Positions 26,828 to 37,842 of a stretch of 64,000 nt of DNA are shown here, piece by piece. The stretch is taken from NCBI RefSeq assembly GCF_020184175.1, contig NC_065531.1:80322604-80386603 (forward strand), written 5' to 3'. The translations under genes were made by a program, and so were the position numbers. The stretch's first letter is position 1, and each line of letters starts with the position of its first letter. Source of the stretch: Aphis gossypii (taxonomy: Eukaryota > Arthropoda > Insecta > Hemiptera > Aphididae). Under the pieces are notes generated by a model. It had not been told where the DNA came from, ran no database searches, and was given only the letters and a program-made list of their open reading frames with translations.

Positions 26828-27240
26828 TTGACTATCGTACAAAATCAACATACGAACACGCTGAATGCTGATAATGCGAAGACGGCAGCATTAGTACCTA
26901 CGGCGAATGACCGCGTCGCAGCTACGGCGGAACCCAGCACTGTGAGTCACCTACACCCGCGGATGGGAAGACCGACCGGCGGTCTAGGTCAACGGACACG
27001 GGAAGCAGATCCAAGACCACCCCCGCCCGCCGATGGCCACACTTGTACCGAGTCCGAGTACAACCGTCAATCTACCACCAACACTGTCTACACCGATCTA
27101 CCTCAACGCACGCCAACGCCGGAAATCAGCAGCGGATGAGGAAACTCCGGGACAAGATGAGGTCTACGTCAGTTTGCAGGATGTAAAAACGACTCGAGAA
27201 AGTAAAGGTCCAAACAGGCTGTGTTTGCAAACTTTAATAT
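26828..27240 (+). pseudogene. GC-rich, Pro/Thr-rich coding remnant, possibly retroelement ORF1
   Basis: The block is far richer in GC and CpG than its surroundings. A plus frame from 26828 reads a Pro/Thr/Arg-rich product (ADPRPPPPADGHTCTESEYN) that stops at 27137. A second plus frame continues as RQRRKSAADEETPGQDEVYV and then KTTRESKGPN. Switching frame near 27,100 would join them into one low-complexity, charged protein of the kind found at the N-terminus of LINE ORF1/gag proteins. The adjacent reverse transcriptase lies on the opposite strand, so it is a different copy or a rearranged one. A host 5' exon is an alternative. Confidence 0.35.
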
Positions 27241-27727
27241 GCAAGAAAATTTTGTTAAGAAATCCTTAGTTTTCGAGAAGCGTACCTGTGACGGCGTGAC
27301 GCGTATTGGTCTTCGGGAACCAATTAATAAGGTACCTATTATAAAGGTCGGTGTATGGCATTTAATGTGCTATTTTTCATTCTTATTACCTACCTACGTC
27401 TACATCACGTTGAATTCATTATTATCGGTTATTATTCGTCATGAAAATATATACATTTTTAATTATTTACGTTTACATATATTTTCAATTATTTACAGAA
27501 AACAGAGTCCAGGTAAAATAATAATGCATGACGCTTATTTTAATATGATTATGTGTGCAAAATATAATATTGTATATTATACTCAGGTACATTACCGTCA
27601 TAATTGTTTCGTCATGATCGTATTCATATAATATTAATAATAATTATTAATTTTGTTTGCAAACTCCAAGTGTTTATATTAAGGCGGTTGGAAGCAGCGT
27701 ATTTATTTCACGTTTTAGACCTAAAAG

Positions 27728-28037
27728 CCTGACAAGATTACGCATACTTAAAATCATCATATTTCAATTCTGTAAAAAGATTTGAGTTAATCAACCTATT
27801 TTCTAGGTTAATGTGGAAATCGATTTTTGATACTTGTTTAAAAATTGCCTTTAAATCTTATTTGAGTTTCTCAATTTTTTTTTAATTTTTAGATTTATTT
27901 TAGTGTCTTTTTTAATAATGTTAAGCAGTTATTTTAAAATCGACTTCCACAATAACCTAGGAAAAAGGTTGATCAACTCAAATCTTTTTACAGAATTGAA
28001 ATCCGATCATTTGAAGTTAACGTATTTTTGTCAGTCT
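27728..28037. repeat. Large foldback (inverted-repeat) element
   Basis: The left arm (about 27755-27828) and the reverse complement of the right arm (about 27936-28011) agree at roughly nine of ten positions over some 72 nt, sharing tttcaattctgtaaaaag. Similarity continues more weakly outward to about 27728 and 28037. The loop is about 107 nt and AT-rich. There is no coding content. The structure fits a foldback or MITE-type non-autonomous DNA transposon. Clear target-site duplications were not found. Confidence 0.8.
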
Positions 28038-28460
28038 AAATTGATTAAAATTAGTTTGTTCGTCGAGACAAAATATTTTATTTCATCAATTGCAATGACT
28101 TGTGCATGCGCGTGCGAACCATTAATTGTTTCGCGGAAACATATAATGCCGGCGCGGCGCGCAATGCTAGACGCCAGTGAACTGATAATATTATATAGAT
28201 CCCTATATAGACTTATTAATTATTATGAATTCAAATAAATATTGTATTATATTTATAATTTGGTATATTTACTGTAATGAGTTTTTACACATACTGCACG
28301 ATTATGTCACAGTTATCAATGGATTGAGTCGACACTTAGTACTTACTACTTGTAGGTGCCACATCTAAAGTTTCAGTGCAGTATTACTTGTATAAGTATC
28401 AGTGCTTTAAATATTGGTGTTTTTTTTAATTGTTTTAATTATTCCAAGTTATCATAGAAA

Positions 28461-29191
28461 ATGAATAACAAAGATTTTAGATACGGAACGAAAAAACGTC
28501 GGTATTTAAGCAAAACGATTAAATCTAAAAAGCAGAAGTTAAAAAATTTTATTAAAAAAAAAGAAACCCCAATTGTTGATCATCAGGTAAGTACCTTAAT
28601 AATTAGGTAGGTACCTACCTATATTTTAATTGGATTAACTTTCATGAACAAATTAAGTATTATAAGATATTTTATCAGGTTTCAGATTTAGGTACACCGG
28701 TTGCTGTTGATGATGAAATTATTAGTACCGGTAGCAATTCCTTACAAAAGTATGTATTATAATTTATAAATTAAAATAAGTTTTAAAAAATGACGAATAA
28801 TTTACATTATATTTGTATAACAGAGATGATAATCAAACTCAGATTGAGACTGAAAGAGAAAACATAAATTCTAATACCATTGAAAAATCGTCCAATAGTG
28901 TAATACCTGACGAGTAAGTGTTGGAGTAATTTTATAAAATTTAAAATTTAAATTAAAATAATAATTTACAATTTTTAAAGGGTGAAATGTAGTGGTCGAC
29001 GTTTAGTTGATATAATTTTTTTATTTGATGCCATTAAAAATATTGACCACCGCCCATTTGACTGCACTTTCAAAAACTTAATTTTGGTAAAAGAAATTAG
29101 AAATGGCTTTTTTTCTGAATTCTTTTTTACATGTAGTTTTTGTAATAAACAAGAAGTAATCACAAATACTACTCTAATTACGACGTATTGA
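28461..29191 (+). CDS. Truncated Mutator-like transposase N-terminal domain protein, 4 exons
   Basis: Exons 28461-28586, 28679-28749, 28824-28913 and 28981-29191 join in frame to 165 residues, ending TGA at 29189-29191. The N-terminus is very basic (KKRRYLSKTIKSKKQKLKNF), nuclear-localisation-like. The middle is acidic/polar. The last exon carries the signature of the N-terminal domain seen in aphid Mutator-like transposase proteins: CSGRRLVDIIFLF, HRPFDCTFKNLIL, KEIRNGFFSEFFFTCSFCN. A full-length family member continues for hundreds of residues into the DDE catalytic core; here the frame stops about 12 residues after CSFCN, so it cannot transpose. Intact reading across three introns suggests an expressed, possibly co-opted or recently truncated copy. 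The last acceptor (TTTTTAAAG) is non-ideal. The family call rests on pattern memory of the domain. Confidence 0.65.
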
Positions 29192-29211
29192 CTATTGTTA
29201 TTGTATAATTA

Positions 29212-29217
29212 AATAAA
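29212..29217 (+). terminator. Polyadenylation signal AATAAA close behind the MULE-like gene
   Basis: The AATAAA lies only about 20 nt after the stop codon. This suggests a very short 3' untranslated region and supports a transcribed unit. Confidence 0.5.
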
Positions 29218-29219
29218 GT

Positions 29220-31978
29220 TAAGTGACTAAAACCGGTTTTGTAAATTGTAATGTTTATCGCAACGTTGTACAATATGCGGGTAGTAGTGGTAGCGTGCTG
29301 GACACTCACACAAATGTTCATTTACTACTCACACAACAGCAGTACGCGATTTTACCTGTTAAACTAAATGCCTATCGTTTACTCCTTAGAATCGGAGCAC
29401 TTCCTACCCCCTTAAATAACTATTATAATAATATAATAATATTATGACTATCGATTTGTATTTGACTATTTTTAAATTATCGGGTTTTTCCCCGTCCCAG
29501 ATAACGGGACGCTACATAACAATGTAATAATTTAGTGTCGTTTAAGACGTCTTAATCCTTCTAATACGTCATGACAACCATTTCAATCGTGTACAAATTA
29601 AAATAATCATTTACGCTTTAGAAACGTGTGATTAAGTCTCATAGGTTGTAAAAGTCATAGTTTTATATAAGTGCATAATTATGAAAATTATAATTTTTTT
29701 TTTTACTTAAAAGCCCAATGTTATTGAAAACTCATTTTGTAATATTAAACTTTCTTGTTAACTCTTATTTTAGAAATGTTTTACTGGTTTTGTTATATTG
29801 ATTTGTTATTTGTTTCAAAAAAAAAAAAAAAAATGCAATGAATATTTATTATAACTATTTATTGGACATTTCGTTTAAAGTTTGTAAAAATTTAAGAAAA
29901 ATAAAATACAAAAAACTTTTGGTTTGTGTTCACTAAGAAGTTTAACTATACTATTTGTAGCGTGAACATAAATTGTACATTTTTGGAAATGGTACAATGT
30001 ACCGTAAGCGTGGTTAATAGTTAATTTTGACTATTTTTCAATAGGTACTTATTAAATTGAAAATAAATGAAATTCGCTGATATGATGGGAGTTTATCTAC
30101 CTATTGCTATATTATTTTAAAATTAATCTCTGAAAACATAGAAGAAAAATTAAGTGTATTATACCTTGACAATTATTGTAGTTCTAGGTAGTAGGTACAT
30201 CACATAGTAAGTCGTTTTAAACGTACAGTGTGGCTTAAATCACATATATTTTATGAAAATACAAATAAATTTATCTCATTATTTAACTAAATGGACACGA
30301 GACAATATTATTTTTGACTTATCTGTATTACATAACATAATGATGTATATTATTAACTATTTTAAGTTAAATTTCAAAACTAAACCGATACTTTTTTTTT
30401 CAAAATATATTATATTAAAAAAATTACTTACCTATTTCCATACAACCCGTATGGAAATGGAAATCACTGACATTATTTAGTACTAAATAACCTGCATAAA
30501 GTACAATCTATACCCAAATCGCTATAGACGTTAGTAGTGAGCACGAAATGATCGGTTGTTTATTTTACCCGAAAAATGTTCGCAGACAAAAACAGGCGTC
30601 ATTAATTTAAGACTATAGAGTGTATTGCTCGCTTGGATCAGAATTCGAAAGTACCTACTTACCTAATAAATTATATGAAAAAAAAAACTTCAAATATCGT
30701 TGTGAGATATTTACATTATAGGTAGGTAACCTATTTATAGTATACCTATATAGTTATAAATTACTGGCAGGGTAGTCATACATAATACACTGTCATTTAA
30801 CATTAACAACGAATTTGGATATGGTAACCTCGTTTAACTGGATTTTTCATAATAAAAAAATATTTTATTACTAATAATATAATGATTGCATAATATAATA
30901 TAATATACCTGACTTTGTTAAGATGCCGCCACAGTAAAAGTGAAACACCATATCCACATGTGTTATCTCCATCTAATAATACAAGTATGTAACATGGAAA
31001 ATTTACGCTCAGCAAATCACGTTTAGCTCCGTTGGTTTGAAAATAAGAATGTATCGATCTAAGAAAGTTTGTATGTTAGTTTTTTACGATTGTTCAATAT
31101 TTTATCAAGTCGATAGCTGATTTTGTAAACTGCATTCAAGTGTGGTTTGTGATAGGATTCAATGCTTTGACAGCGGTTTCTAATGACAGCATCTACTGCA
31201 GCCTGCTAGATACTGCTAATACGATTTGTTGGTTTGTGTAACTTATATTTTAATAGTATGATTTTTTAATTTTTCCAATATTTTTATTTTTTACATTACA
31301 GTTTACCATTAAGGGATGCGTTGAAGTGGTCGAACATAATATGATTATTGAATATTAGGGGGGGAGTTCGCAGAGAAGTCAAGTGCTTATTCTGACTACC
31401 CCACGCGCACGCTTATTGCAATTTAAAATATCCGGCTTAAATATATATTTTAACGGTTTAAAACTCATATGTGGTTTTCTGTTCGATTTAAATGTTAACA
31501 ATATTATATAGAAAATTATTAATCATTTTAATGTCTCGATGTTCAGTACGAAATTCAATATTATAACTATTCGTTCAATACTTATATGTGCCATTTTACA
31601 TGTGCTTACAATGTTTACTGTGGCTAAGAAATAATTTTATCTGTATATATAGTTATTACCATAGACATATAATATTATAGGTTATTACAGTTGTTTATCT
31701 TATCTGTACGATTTGTGATTTGCATTAGTGTACATTTTATGTTATTTTTACGTAGTTTAATAACAATTTAAGACTCGAGTGGTTTCTTAAAAACGCATCA
31801 TCATCATATTCACTTTAAAAGTTGAAGAAGACATTATACTATCGTAGATGCCTAAATGAATTCGATCAGTCGTACACAAAAAAATGTCTTGTGTCGATGA
31901 TTATTAAATGTTAAGTATTTTACAACATTTTATATAATTATAAATTGTTTACCATTAAATACATCTAAAATATCGATC
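29220..31978. other. Intergenic and presumed promoter region of the LITAF-like gene
   Basis: No coding exon recognised. It contains a perfect 14-nt palindrome (ttaagacgtcttaa, 29542-29555), a long poly-A run near 29818-29833 and a slightly GC-richer patch near 31310-31430. The promoter and 5' untranslated exon of the LITAF-like gene probably lie in the right part, but no TATA box or initiator can be assigned with confidence. Confidence 0.5.
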
Positions 31979-34900
31979 ATGGATCCTAACAATTCAAAAA
32001 CCGTACCAAGAGAAAACACTCCACCACCGCCGTACGACGAAGGTCCAGGAATTTATCCAGCAGGTTTTGTTTACTCTAATGATTACACAACGCAACATCA
32101 AAATTTTGCACCCGAGTGTATAATAGAATCAAGTACGTATTTTACGAATTTCTTAAATGTAAATAACGATGAAAATCGATTAGAAAGTAAATTAAAAAAG
32201 TATTATATTATTACAAAATATAGGCTAAACAATAATGTTGGAAATAATTTTTAATTTTCAAAATATGATTACATTTTTTTTTTGCATGCAAATCAATATT
32301 AAAAACGGCAAGTAGCTATGAGATATTTTATTTAAAATAAAACGGTTTTTAGTATGACGATTTTTCTTTTAATAAAAGTTGTAACTCATAATAAATATAA
32401 TAATCTAAACTTTAAAGTTTGGAGTTTTTGATAAAATAAGTGGGCACCTCCTTTCATCCAACCAACATGTCACAAATTTATGCCAAAATCATTTCTACTC
32501 TATTGTAGTATACGATTTACATAATTTATGTATATGAGATTTTAATAATAAATAAACAATAAATGACGAGTTGTGTCCATTATATAATTTAATAATTAAA
32601 CAAAATAATAAAAACTGCAGTTATTACGTAGTCAAGCTTGTATTTTACACAAGTACCTAATTATAATGCAATGAAGATTCCAAAATAATTTTATTTTTCT
32701 GTCGAATAAAACAGCTATGACAATAATGATAATAAAAATATTGTGTGTGTATTATTTCTAGCTTTGGGTCCAATGCCAGTTCATATGTTTTGTCCGACGT
32801 GCCATAATTATATAATTACCGAAACCGATGAATCGCCGTCAAACGAAGCGTATTTATGTTGCATGCTAATATTTATCGTAGGGTATGTATATAATATGTA
32901 TAATAATATATTAAAACACAATATGATTTAATTCGTTTGTTTTAATGCCAGTCGTTTTATAGTGATATTATACAATTTTTTTTGTACCACCGTTTGGCAT
33001 ATCCTATACTATGATTAAATAATAATAATATATATATATTTTATATTCATTCAATAAACCCGTTTGTAACAGAATTTATTGTTTAAAATTAATATTGTGT
33101 TGTCATTTACGGAACACGCGGGTGGGCACTTACGATATGTTTCCGTAATAAAAATCTTTGAGCTGACCGACATTTTGAGTGTTCTTTAGAGTTATTTGTT
33201 CAGTCCTGTTGCTTATGAATAACGATGCGTTGTATGCTTCTTGTACGAGATTATTGCTATATTGATGACTTTTGACTTTGTATAAGTACGGTTAGGTTGG
33301 TTGAAGTTTTTCGTTATTAAATATGATTGTAGCGAGTGTATTCAATTTGGCGAATCTGGTTATAATATTATGCATTAGGTATCTACTTGTCTGTGTGAAG
33401 ATTGAACTTTTGAAAAATATCTATGTGAAGAATATTACGTATCTACAAGTCATTATTTTGAGTTTGTTATTTTAATGTTTTCAACCTGTCCAATATATTT
33501 AGGTATTAACGATCACTTTTCAAAACATATTAAATTGTAAATTACCTATACGACATTTCACTTAATTTTAAATAAATAGGTATAGAGAAAAATGCTACAA
33601 AATAATTTTTTTTTTCGATTAAAGAACATTCTAATTTGATGATTTTAATTATTTACACGCCTATAGTGATTATTTGTACAAATATTCATTATTTATACAC
33701 TGTTCGTATTATAAAATATTCGTATTTACATATTTTTTATTTTCAATGATTTCCTAAGCTTTCTAATATCAAAATTGTTTTATAATAGTGATGATATGTG
33801 ATATTATTAGTTTTTAAATATACATTTATAAACATTTATTTATTTAATTCACCAGACATACGTTTTAATTTAGTGATGTTTTTATGTGCTTGGATAAAAT
33901 TACTAGTTATGTTCAAGCTAATTAACATTAAGTTATTTTAATATATCAAGAATTCTATAATAAAAAAGCTTATAATTATGTCTGATTAAAAATGTACTTA
34001 AGTATCTTATATCTTATGTAGTTGTGTATACGTATTAAACTTAATGTATTCTTTGTTTAGAATTAAGATTTTAATACTTTATGATAAGAGGGATCAAAAA
34101 AATAGAATTAAACAAGTCATATTAGAACTTAAAAGTTTTATTTGATCTGAGTATAATCTCACATAAGTATAAAATAATAGACAAAAAAAAAAAAAAAAAA
34201 TTGAAAAAACTAAAATGCAAATAAAGCTTTATTAAATATATTTGACGGAATTCAATTGTCGTCAAAACAGAATAATATTTAATGTATTTATTGGTGCTTT
34301 GAAGAAGTTTTAGTTTTTGAAAAGACCAATAGATGAGATATTTGTTTTGTGATATTGTGTTTTTGTTGGTGTCTGTAAATATGCTTCATACTGTGTACGG
34401 TATACAATTAAGTTTTATTATGTCTTAAAGAAACAAGTTCAATGTGTCTGTTTATCTTTGCAAATTTTAAGGTTGAGTATGGATTTTAAACTCGGCTGTC
34501 ATACACTGTCCTATAGAGGTACCGAGTAAAATGTCGCGCAGTAGGTATAATAATTAAAGATATTTTGTAACTTTAAAAACATAATATGTGTTAAAGAGGT
34601 CGGTTTTGATTTTAGGATTAGTTATATTGCACACATCACGATCAGAACCCAACAAAAAGAGTAATAAACAATGTCGTTTTAACCTTTGATAGGTATTTAT
34701 ATATCATGTATGTGGTGGTTCTGTTTATTTATAAAACAAAAGGATGTAAAATATCTTGCTACGACATTGATGATTAATTTGTTGTCAGATTTCTATGCAT
34801 TTCGATACTACATACTATTGTTGTCATATCTATAAATAACAGATAAATGGGCTAAACCTGGAGCCAGGAAGCTAAGAAAAAAAATTGAGATATGGAGACC

Positions 34901-35934
34901 ATTTTAAATAGATCAATCATATAAATATGTCCGACTGCAGTTAAGAGGCTAGAGTGGGCTGACAGAGTATGGTCGGAAAAGGATAAGCTAATACACAAGG
35001 TATCAAACAATAAACCCATCAGGAGGAGACCAAAAGGTAGGCCTCTTCAACGATGGCTTGATTGAGTTAACTTATGTACTTAGAAAGGTTAGAGCGACGA
35101 GAATATCGAAGATGAGGATGATTGGACATTTTGGAGAGACTCGGTGAAAGTGGTATATCCTTTGTGGCCTGTAAGTAAAAGGAAAAAAAAATGTTTTTTT
35201 TATACAGAAAGGTTAAGGTCAAAACTTACTTTATTTATTATCGATTATTAAACATAGTACTGAACGTGAAAAGTCACTATTCATTAATATTATTAATAGT
35301 AAACACCGAACTATTGCATAATGATCTGTGAGATCCCATCAATTTAATACACGTAAACCACAAATAAAATAGTCGTGAATCACCGCCTTGTAAACTTTTA
35401 CAATTTTCACGCATAATACCTAATTTGTTTTTTTATGATATTTAATATTTATAAATCATTTAATAGGTAGGTATCTAATATCTGTTTTAGAAATAAATAT
35501 ACATGAATATAATATTTTATATTATTAAATTAATATAATTCTAACTGAAAAATGAAGAAGTTAGTTTGCGTTGAGGCGATGGTCCCTTAGCGTCCGTTAG
35601 ATTTATTTTTAATTTTACTCACATAGTCATAATATAAATATTATATTATATTTGGTAAAAATTTAATTTTGATGAAATAAGAGACTTGTTGAATTATAAT
35701 ACATTGATGATTGATCGCTACGATGGTTATTATAAATATTATTTGTCTGTTTATATATAATTGATAATGTATATGTACTAAATTTAATTTAAAACTTTCA
35801 ACTTTTTAATTATTTTATTTATATATTTTAGGTGTACTTTATGTTCGTGTCTACCGTTCTTCATGAAATCTTTTCAAAAAGTTGACCACAAATGTCCGCA
35901 GTGTACGTCTTACATAGGAACGTATAAACCATAA
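31979..35934 (+). CDS. LITAF-domain protein (LPS-induced TNF-alpha factor homologue), 3 exons
   Basis: Exons 31979-32132, 32762-32882 and 35832-35934 join in frame to 125 residues. LITAF/SIMPLE proteins are small monotopic proteins of late endosome and lysosome membranes that help sort cargo with ESCRT and NEDD4-type ligases. The N-terminus is Pro-rich with a PPxY motif (TPPPPYDEGP) for WW-domain ligases. The LITAF domain follows: MFCPTCHNYIIT gives the first CxxC, then a hydrophobic in-plane segment (YLCCMLIFIVGCTLCSCLPF), then HKCPQCTSYIGTYKP as the second CxxC, with the HxCPxC and IGxYK features of the family. The two CxxC pairs bind zinc. Length is typical. The ATG at 31979 is the first in frame and needs no other start. 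Intron 2 (2.9 kb) contains a dead LINE fragment. Confidence 0.92.
34925..35180 (+). pseudogene. LINE reverse transcriptase C-terminal remnant inside a LITAF intron
   Basis: The plus strand reads VKRLEWADRVW, then SEKDKLIHKVSNNKPIRRRP, KGRPLQRWLD, and after stops and a frame change DEDDWTFWRDSVKV. This is the familiar end of many insect non-LTR retrotransposon polyproteins (LxWAGHV, KRPxGRPxxRWxD, DRxxWR). Several stops break it, so it is dead. It lies in the sense orientation within the second intron of the LITAF-like gene and may begin further left, near 34,860. Confidence 0.78.
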
Positions 35935-36291
35935 ACATTACGATACACGCCACTTTATGTATAAATTATGCTTGCATACAATTATTTAAAACGTATGGAC
36001 GATTTTTTGATTTTATTTCAAATTTTAAATGTATATAATTCTTTAAATGTAAAATAAGAAGTAGCTTATGGCATTTGAATTAGAGATGTTTAAATTTTAA
36101 AAATTATTATTAATAGGTATGTGGTTATAATTATTATAAAATGTAATAACATTCAATGGTTAATTATACTAATAATTTAATCAGTAAATCATCAAATTTG
36201 TCTCCATGGAATATTTATAATTTATATAAGATTTTTTATAAAAGATTAAAAGAGTAAGTACACAATTGTTATATTTTATTATTTTGTTGGA

Positions 36292-36297
36292 AATAAA
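36292..36297 (+). terminator. Possible polyadenylation signal AATAAA of the LITAF-like gene
   Basis: First plain AATAAA seen in the 3' flank, about 360 nt after the stop. AT-rich DNA makes chance matches common. Confidence 0.35.
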
Positions 36298-37718
36298 TTA
36301 ATTAAATACATTAATAAAAGACAGCATTTTTTAAAGATAATAATATATAGATGCATAACAGGAACGTGCCCAGCACTTTGTTTGTTTTTAACCTAACCTT
36401 TGGTGGGGGGTGGGGGGGTGATGCTTTTAATTTTTTAAAGTTATAATATACAATTTACAATCATAAAGTAAATTTGGGAGTAGTTAAACATAAAAAAACC
36501 ATCACTAGACACCGCCTGATAATAATATAATAGGTTTATAATAATTTTATTAATCAATTGTTTACCTAAATTAAAATTTATTATTTATAGTTTTAAAAAT
36601 GATATACTTTACAGAAATTTGTTTAGTTATATTAGTCACCGAATTATTAATGCCGTTCAATATTCTAGGTGATCCACAGTCATTCAAAACGCAATTGATG
36701 CCGTGAATTGTTAATTGAATAAAATTCAACTTCCTATACTGCCTGAAGTTCCGTCGACGAATGGACTCTTCAACAAGTCACCAATCATATATCCCTATTG
36801 CATTTCACTTAAATTTTTGTGAATCCAATATAGATTGCGTAATATAATAATAAATGTTTAAGAAAAAATATTTTATGGTATAATATTAGAGTTTTAGCAC
36901 ACTGAAGACTTTCTTCCTTTTAATTCGTATTTTTATTTTTGAATTTTATTAAAATATTGTAGTTAATTTCTTGTACTATTTTTTCGAAAAAGAAGTGTTA
37001 AAAAAATACATAATCAAATTTAAAAGAACATTTATAATGTTACTGAAAAAAAAAAAATTGAAAACCACTAATCATACAGTCATATCTAAAAATTTGTTAC
37101 GACTTATAGGAATTGAATCTCGTTTGGTTAATGCTGTAGTATTTTGGTTTTTTAGTTTGATTTTCGTCATGATGCGTTTCTGAAACAATAATGAAAAAGG
37201 TATATTTATTATATAACCTGTATAGAACAACTTTGTATTTCAATGTATTTCAGCGTCTTTATAAAAGTATAAATTTCACATTATTTTTAAAAAAAAACTT
37301 CATTATCATTAATGTATTCGTATGTTTAATTCAAAAGGTATCGTAATATTATTTTATTGTATTATGCATCATATAATAATAACTATTATTTTGTATTTTG
37401 GAATCTATCAACATCGATGAAATTTTTTCGTGATAGATATACCTACCTACTTATTTTTTAGTTTTACTATCTATTTCTTTATACGATACAAGTCACGTAG
37501 ATTAATATCTTATTAAGTATTTTACAATATAAAATATTGTTTATAATGGTAGGATTTTGACCGGTAGAAAAACGTTGAATTATAATTCGTTAATAGGTAT
37601 ATATTATTTATAAATATATACAATATACATATAAACATATTTTTTTTTAAATTAATTTTTCTTTAAATTTTATAAAAATAATATTACAGGTTTCTATTTA
37701 AAAATCAAAAGTTTAAAC

Positions 37719-37724
37719 TTTATT
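37719..37724 (-). terminator. Polyadenylation signal of CFAP58 (AATAAA on the minus strand)
   Basis: TTTATT on the plus strand lies about 120 nt beyond the proposed TAA of CFAP58, in the right orientation and at a normal distance. Confidence 0.45.
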
Positions 37725-37842
37725 TTGTTGATCGATGAATATAATTAAATAAAAAATGTCTTGCTATAAAAGTTTAATAGTAAAAAAAGAACTACTATTT
37801 TACTAACTTCACTAACTTCACTGATATTTGCTTAATTGATAC

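Larger units (their letters stand above)
35935..37842. other. Convergent intergenic region between LITAF-like and CFAP58 genes
   Basis: Holds the two 3' untranslated regions and AT-rich DNA. A G-rich run lies at 36401-36420, beside aacctaacct and a gtgcccag word. No gene was recognised; the open frame at 36971-37183 is Lys/Phe/Ile-rich chance sequence. Confidence 0.55.

Noticed and set aside
27221..28238. Plus-strand frames of 111-136 codons
   Set aside because: They run through the foldback arms and AT-rich DNA and have no domain content, so they are not genes.
30803..31015. 70-codon minus-strand frame upstream of the LITAF gene
   Set aside because: Starts in a slightly GC-rich patch but dissolves into Ile/Tyr-rich AT sequence; no homology recognised.
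36401..36420. G-rich run as a possible G-quadruplex
   Set aside because: Only three runs of three or more G can be formed with loops, so it does not meet the usual four-run pattern.
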